From Welwitschia mirabilis (lineage: Eukaryota; Gnetophyta; Gnetopsida; Welwitschiales): 23,372 nt of DNA. A model generated the notes under the pieces. The model did not search any database. It was given only the letters and a program-made list of their open reading frames with translations, and was not told the DNA's origin. A program made the position numbers and the translations under genes. Shown here one piece after another: positions 18,292 through 23,372 of this stretch; the stretch's first letter is position 1; each line of letters begins with the position of its first letter. The DNA lies in NCBI GenBank assembly GCA_051453625.1, contig JBOZIK010000001.1, forward strand, positions 193,239,540 to 193,262,911. Reading direction: 5' to 3'.

Positions 18292-19370
18292 TTATTCCTA
18301 TTTATTCAATAAATCATGCAAGAGATTGTTTTAGGGTGAAGATAAAGGTGAATTAAAATCCATAGCAGAAGGTAATTGATCATTAAAAAAATTATTAAAA
18401 AATGGTTTCGATGGCATAAAGGATTTGTCTTCATCATCAAGGTTCAAGTCTTACTTAAAAGATGAAAATAACATAATTGAGTTAAGAGGTTATTGAGAAA
18501 GAGATTGATCAAAGAAAGGATTATGATTAGGCTCCATGCTAATGTTTTCCATTTTATTAAAGTTTTTAAGGGATTCTTCCTCATAAGGTTGCATAGGTAA
18601 TAAAGATTGAGGTTCAATGATAGGTTTCAATGTTTATTTCATCCTCTGTTGTATAGTATTCAAATTTTTATTCTCTCACAAATGTTTTCTCACTTACTAC
18701 AGTTTGATCGTTGTCATCTAAAGTATCCAATCCTATTTTAAAGTATAGTATATGTTCATGAAACCATTTACTTTCTAAGTAATATCTCAACTTAAGGTCC
18801 TCTTGGATTTCATCATTGGTTTCTTCATAGTTCCGTTTCTCATTCCTAAGGGATTACTTATAGTTTTGTTAATCCTTCAAGGTTTTCTAAGCTTGTAGGT
18901 TCATAAAATATAAATTTTTTTTCTATTAGGGCATTAGAGATTTGAGTAGTATCTTGGGTTAATGATTGGATATCTTACTCAAGACTTTAGTTTATTTGCT
19001 TAAATTTTTGATTTATTTGTATTTCGGCTTTCATGAATCATATAACAGTGTCTTTTAAATATTTTGAAGAGGGGTGTTGAGTGTTGAAAGAAGATTTAAA
19101 ACTACCTTCTAAAACTTTTTGAAAGGTATCCTTAAAAGAAGGTGAGGTGGTCTATTAGTCATATGAAGTGAATGGGTAATGATCAAATGATGCAGGATAT
19201 AAGAATGATGATAAAAGGTGTGGGTTAAAGGATGATAAATATGAATATGATGGTGAAGGATAAGAGCCATAAGGAATAAAGGAAGAAGTGGAATCAAACT
19301 CTCTTAATTTATGATAAGGAATTTCAAGTTTGAAGCTGTAAGGAGTCTGATCTAGGTATGGAGGGTATTT
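18292..19370 (-). pseudogene. Unrecognised decayed protein-coding region
   Basis: I do not recognise this protein. On minus from 19370 one frame reads YPPYLDQTPYSFKLEIPYHK, FIPYGSYPSPSYSYL (Tyr/Pro/Ser-rich), then SPSFKDTFQKVLEGSFKSSF and FMKAEIQINQKFKQIN, SLTQDTTQISNALIEKK, a helical coiled-coil-like stretch with Gln/Asn, to about 18890. After a frameshift comes RNYEETNDEIQEDLKLRYYL and LYFKIGLDTLDDNDQTVV; after a second shift PIIEPQSLLPMQPYEEESLK, MEPNHNPFFDQSLSQ, DLNLDDEDKSFMPSKPFFNN and FNSPLSSP to stops at 18292-18300. Nearly all internal stops are at TAA or TAG where Gln would fit. The low-complexity start plus coiled coil recalls gag-like proteins of plant LTR elements, but no diagnostic motif is present. 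About 350 codons in total. Confidence 0.5.
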
Positions 19371-20305
19371 TTAAATGTTTATCTAGGTTAGATAAAGTCT
19401 CTAATAATACGTTTGAATTGGTTTTGGTTCTAGAAACTATAAGGGTAGATAAAATTTAGACTAAAGGCATATAAAACTAATATGAAGTCCAACTCATGGT
19501 TTAAATTTAAGAAAATAGTTTATGATTTTGGTAAAAGATTTATGTTTCTATATTTTTATAAATTTTAGAGGAGGCCTATAAGCAAAAAGGGTTCAGAGAG
19601 CTCATAGAAGAATTATATTTAAGTTATAAATGCTTTGGAGTAGGAACATCAATAGTGCCAGTCAATCTATTTGAACAAAATAGGTCAAGGAAGAGACAGA
19701 GGATTTCATGAGATCTATGCACAAGGTCTTAGATTAGAGGATTAGAAATAAAATTAATAAAAAATCAAAAATGGCTGAATGTTATAAAACTATAACCTAG
19801 AAAATTAAACCTAATGTATTTACTTTTTCTTAAAAATTTAATAGGATTTATAGAGTAGAAATAAAAATTTATAAAATGAAAATTTATAGAATTGTATAGA
19901 GATCAAAACACGTAAAACAACTTTTTAGAGATCTTAGGTTCAGCTACATTTGTAGAAAAATTCATTAGACCTACAACTCAAAACTTTTAGATTTAACAAT
20001 GAATTTATAGCTATTAGAAAAATAACCAAACTTATCAACTTTGACCAGTTTAGGTTTTACTAGAAAATGATCAATTCTTACCATTAAAAGGAAATAAAAA
20101 TAACACTCAAAAGAAAAATAAAAAGAGTAAGTTGAGGTATTACTAAAGAAGGACCACTACGTATGACTAGAAGAAAATGAAAAACACATAAGATAAAGAG
20201 AAAAGAACCAATTTAAATATCATCAGAAGAAGGACTTATCGGATTATGTTTTGCTAATTTATATCAAACTAATGTTTTTTGTATAGTAGTGTTTTGTGCA
20301 AAAGA
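19371..20305. other. Mostly gene-free AT-rich stretch
   Basis: A plus-strand frame at 19570-19710 is open for about 45 codons (EAYKQKGFRELIEELYLSYK, VPVNLFEQNRSRKRQR) but has no family match that I know. The rest, including 19900-20060, has no coding signal. Confidence 0.4.
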
Positions 20306-20468
20306 TGTTAAGTTATTTTACAAGTCGAAAGATGGAACTAAAATGATTAAATTCTGATCTTAGAAACCTATTAGTTCATTTACCCTCATGATGGAGTGGA
20401 CTGAATTTTTAAGGGGTCAACTACACTTGAAGCAAATAGAAAAGTAAAATGCATCCAAAGGGATTGAC

Positions 20469-21154
20469 NNNNNNNNNNNNNNNNNNNNNNNNNNNNNNNN
20501 NNNNNNNNNNNNNNNNNNNNNNNNNNNNNNNNNNNNNNNNNNNNNNNNNNNNNNNNNNNNNNNNNNNNNNNNNNNNNNNNNNNNNNNNNNNNNNNNNNNN
20601 NNNNNNNNNNNNNNNNNNNNNNNNNNNNNNNNNNNNNNNNNNNNNNNNNNNNNNNNNNNNNNNNNNNNNNNNNNNNNNNNNNNNNNNNNNNNNNNNNNNN
20701 NNNNNNNNNNNNNNNNNNNNNNNNNNNNNNNNNNNNNNNNNNNNNNNNNNNNNNNNNNNNNNNNNNNNNNNNNNNNNNNNNNNNNNNNNNNNNNNNNNNN
20801 NNNNNNNNNNNNNNNNNNNNNNNNNNNNNNNNNNNNNNNNNNNNNNNNNNNNNNNNNNNNNNNNNNNNNNNNNNNNNNNNNNNNNNNNNNNNNNNNNNNN
20901 NNNNNNNNNNNNNNNNNNNNNNNNNNNNNNNNNNNNNNNNNNNNNNNNNNNNNNNNNNNNNNNNNNNNNNNNNNNNNNNNNNNNNNNNNNNNNNNNNNNN
21001 NNNNNNNNNNNNNNNNNNNNNNNNNNNNNNNNNNNNNNNNNNNNNNNNNNNNNNNNNNNNNNNNNNNNNNNNNNNNNNNNNNNNNNNNNNNNNNNNNNNN
21101 NNNNNNNNNNNNNNNNNNNNNNNNNNNNNNNNNNNNNNNNNNNNNNNNNNNNNN
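20469..21154. other. Assembly gap, 686 N
   Basis: Flanks do not duplicate each other but both carry the GGTCAACTA-type motif, so the repeat-rich LTR interior is missing here. Confidence 0.95.
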
Positions 21155-21415
21155 GGGTCAACTAAATCTATGATGAGGTCAACCAAACCTGAGCACTATG
21201 TAGCTGGTATGCCTGAACTGATTGGCATGAGGTCAACTAGACGCTTGAAGGGGTTAACCAGACTCAATGTAGGAAACTAGAAATATTTTTTATCAGAGAA
21301 GCAGGTAACTAAATGAATTACAGGTGATCAAACTAGGATCGACCAGATTCAGATGGAGACGACCGAATAGGAAGCCATAAGAAATTGGGACGACTGGATT
21401 TCTCTTTCGAGCAAC

Positions 21416-21515
21416 NNNNNNNNNNNNNNNNNNNNNNNNNNNNNNNNNNNNNNNNNNNNNNNNNNNNNNNNNNNNNNNNNNNNNNNNNNNNNNNNNNNNN
21501 NNNNNNNNNNNNNNN
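21416..21515. other. Assembly gap, 100 N, probably false
   Basis: 21218-21415 and 21516-21713 are the same 198 bases with about ten differences, mostly transitions, and meet the gap edges exactly. About 95% identity suggests two haplotypes or two collapsed repeat copies rather than sequencing error. Confidence 0.85.
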
Positions 21516-21895
21516 CTGATCGGCATGAGGTTAACTAGACACTTGAAGGGGTTAATCAGATTCAATGTAGGAAACTAGAAATATTTTTTATCAGAGAAGC
21601 AGGTAACTAAATGAATTACAGGTGATCAAACTGGGATCGACCAGATCCAGATGGAGTCGACCGAATAGGAAGCCATAAGAAATTGGGATGACTGGATTTC
21701 TCTTTCGAGCGACTTATGTAAATCATGGCACCACATGGAGTCAACTAGATTTTTGTGAGGTTGACCAAATGGAGTGGAACTGAAATTTTTCTAAACATTA
21801 TGTATCTATTATGTAGCCATTAAGTAGCTATTTTCTAGCCTTTTATAGCATTTAGAGGCATAATTAAAGTGTAATAAACCCTAAAATCCATCCAT

Positions 21896-21903
21896 TATAA
21901 ATA
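21896..21903 (+). promoter_or_regulatory. TATA box of the copia LTR
   Basis: TATAAATA, preceded by CCATCCAT and followed by a leader. It sits about 700 bases before the primer-binding site, consistent with a U3/R boundary in a long copia LTR. Confidence 0.6.
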
Positions 21904-22194
21904 GCTAAGCCATAAATGAAAAAGGACCTTTTTGATCAATTCTTAATTTTGGTCAAATCTATTGGATCTGAAGGATTGAGCATTGGATTTATATGATCAT
22001 CACTATTATATCTTAGCATCATTATGTCTAATCGAAGGAGATCTAATATTAGCATACATTCTACATTTCAAGGTCAGATTTAGAGCTTCAATTGTTTTAC
22101 TACTACAAGAGGAGTGCTCCATTAAATGTACTAATTCTAGAGTGATTGATACCTGTACTTTTAAGGCATCAATTCATCACTACCTTGCTTTGTG

Positions 22195-22295
22195 AAAGGT
22201 TGAGATTGAGCCTTGTAAAATATGTTCTAAAGGTTAAGACTAAGCCTTAAAAAGTCTATTCTAAAGATTGAGATTTAGCTTAGAAAAGTTTGTTT
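22195..22295 (+). repeat. Three tandem units of ~34 bp in the LTR leader
   Basis: Units at 22195-22228, 22229-22262 and 22263-22295, each starting AAAGxTTxAGAxTxAGC and ending TxTxTTxT. They lie in the transcribed R/U5 part. Confidence 0.85.
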
Positions 22296-22609
22296 ATGAG
22301 GTTACAGATAAACTTGGGATACCTGGTGAAGTAATGAAGATCTGAGTTCTAACTTGAGAATAAGCTAATCGTCAAGAGTAGAGTAGGGGGTTTTCCGAAC
22401 CACTATAAATCTGGTGTGCATCAAATTGGTAATTTTGTGCTTTTAGTTTTTGGTTATTTACTTTCATTATTTTCTCTTATTGTATACATTATAGATTAGT
22501 TAAATTTTTTTATGCAAGTTTGTATTTTAGTTTGAATTCATTTAAAATATTATTTTGAATTTTTAAATAACCTATTCATCTCCCCTCTAGGGTTCTCAAT
22601 CCTATAATT

Positions 22610-22621
22610 TGATATCAGAGC
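22610..22621 (+). promoter_or_regulatory. Primer-binding site (initiator tRNA-Met)
   Basis: TGATATCAGAGC, one G-to-A change from the TGGTATCAGAGC site complementary to the 3' end of initiator tRNA-Met. It primes minus-strand DNA synthesis. Confidence 0.85.
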
Positions 22622-22671
22622 TAAGTTGAGTCATTTTAGATTTTAACCAATCTTGATCTTAGAAACCTAAA

Positions 22672-23372
22672 ATGAGCAATNNNNNNNNNNNNNNNNNNNN
22701 NNNNNNNNNNNNNNNNNNNNNNNNNNNNNNNNNNNNNNNNNNNNNNNNNNNNNNNNNNNNNNNNNNNNNNNNNNNNNNNNAATCCATCTAATAGTTTTTC
22801 CACTGGTTGTCCACCTATGTTTGATGGATCAAACTATGCTTATTAGAAAGCTAAGATGAGAATATTTCTTAGATCCTTAGATGCTAACATAGAGGAAGTC
22901 ATCTACAAAGATTACACTGTGCCTATGTTAACCCAAATCTATGTAAATAGTAATACTATCCTTGTTTCCAAATCTTGATACCAAGGGATTACCACTGACA
23001 AGTCAAAAGCCATCATAGATGCCCTTGATCTTAATGCCATATTTTGTGTAATGTATGCAGATGAAGTCAAACGCAAAGTAAACTGTAACCATGCTAAGGA
23101 AGCTCAGGACATTATTGAAGTAGTACATGAAGTGTAAAACAAGTAAAACTCCATATTCTTATTTCGAAATTTGAAGATATCCATATGTATGAAAAAGAAA
23201 ATTGCAGGAATTTTTTGCTAAACTTACTAATATTGTGAACTCAATGACAATCCTTAAAGAATACATGAAACAAGGAAAAGTGGTAAGAAAAGTCTTGAGA
23301 TTCATCACCAAGAGATTCAAACTAAAAGTCATAGCCATCGAAAAAAACAAAAGCATTAATGCAATGATACTA
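22672..23372 (+). pseudogene. Ty1/copia gag relic (UBN2 type), runs off the window
   Basis: Gag forms the particle. Start ATG at 22672, 50 bases after the primer-binding site, reads MSN up to the gap and resumes with PSNSFSTG, PPMFDGSNYAY (22820-22845; the Trp after it is a TAG stop), KAKMRIFLRSLDANIEEVIY, DALDLNAIFCVMYADEVKR (about 23016-23070), NCNHAKEAQDIIEVVHEV. After a frameshift near 23140 come MTILKEYMKQGKVVRKVLRF and KRFKLKVIAIEKNKSINAM up to the edge. This is the order of the DUF4219/UBN2 gag of plant copia elements. At least two stops and one or two frameshifts; zinc knuckle and pol would lie outside the window. Confidence 0.8.
22681..22780. other. Assembly gap, 100 N, probably false
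   Basis: Left flank ends AAT and right flank begins AAT; taking them as one keeps the gag frame open across the gap, with no residues missing compared with the usual short N-terminus. Confidence 0.65.

Larger units (their letters stand above)
20306..22606 (+). mobile_element. Ty1/copia 5' LTR (interrupted by two gaps)
   Basis: The right end is fixed by the primer-binding site: ...CCCCTCTAGGGTTCTCAATC then CTATA, ending at about 22606. The left end is inferred at TGTTAAGTTATTTTACAAG (20306). Inside: many short GTCGACC or GTCAACT motifs (20416-21780), a TATA box at 21896, a triple 34-bp repeat at 22195, and the CCGAACCACTATAAATCTGG segment near 22396 that is usual close to the 3' end of plant copia LTRs. 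The 686-N gap and the duplicated 198-base contig end make the true length uncertain. Confidence 0.65.

Noticed and set aside
19109-19297. Minus-strand His/Leu-rich frame of 62 codons
   Set aside because: Overlaps in another frame the longer unidentified coding relic, whose frame continues much further on both sides.
20386-21186. Open frames on both strands
   Set aside because: Created by the 686-N gap.
21293-21565. Minus-strand frame of 90 codons
   Set aside because: Crosses a false gap in LTR sequence.
21983-22195. Plus-strand open frame of 70 codons
   Set aside because: Lies in the copia LTR leader; no family resemblance.
23159-23356. Minus-strand open frame of 65 codons
   Set aside because: Shadow of the copia gag relic.
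1-23372. tRNA, rRNA, CRISPR or bacterial operon
   Set aside because: No such structure was seen; the content is plant-type retroelement DNA.

Overview
The window looks like a repeat-filled intergenic stretch of a plant nuclear genome, most likely a flowering plant. It is very AT-rich, has no bacterial-style gene packing, and holds no intact host gene that I can support. What can be read are decayed retrotransposons of three classes: a LINE, Ty3/gypsy chromovirus-type elements, and a Ty1/copia element. Many in-frame stops sit where the family has Gln or Trp (CAA, CAG or TGG changed to TAA, TAG or TGA), the pattern expected from cytosine deamination in methylated, silenced DNA. There are twelve runs of N. 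Several of the runs of exactly 100 N are flanked by near-identical sequence and look like unmerged contig overlaps rather than missing DNA.

Layout. 1-1140: LTR of a minus-strand gypsy element (copy A), then its polypurine tract, a scrap of the 3' end of pol, and a gag relic up to about 1895; most of pol is missing. 2020-2433: a segment duplicated around a false gap. 2640-3140: a degenerate ~75 bp tandem array. 3227-4160: a possible further LTR. 4860-10106: a plus-strand LINE (endonuclease, reverse transcriptase, zf-RVT) whose 3' part (1.07 kb) is tandemly duplicated. In the second unit the LINE frame runs on into an unrecognised domain and then, after one frameshift, into a 233-codon frame ending in a J-domain. 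10107-11273: AT-rich, no gene. 11274-14645: a second minus-strand gypsy copy of the same family as copy A (LTR copy B, polypurine tract, chromodomain tail, integrase). 15139-15970: a tRNA-Met-type primer-binding site and an unrelated minus-strand LTR (copy C) carrying minisatellites. 18292-19370: a long decayed minus-strand coding region that I cannot identify. 20306-22606: a copia LTR full of GTCGACC-like motifs, followed by its primer-binding site and the start of a copia gag that runs off the window.

None of these genes can be working as sequenced; each carries stops or frameshifts. The most interesting object is the LINE with the J-domain extension. The unidentified minus-strand coding relic at 18-19 kb and the partial deletion pattern of the gypsy family come next.
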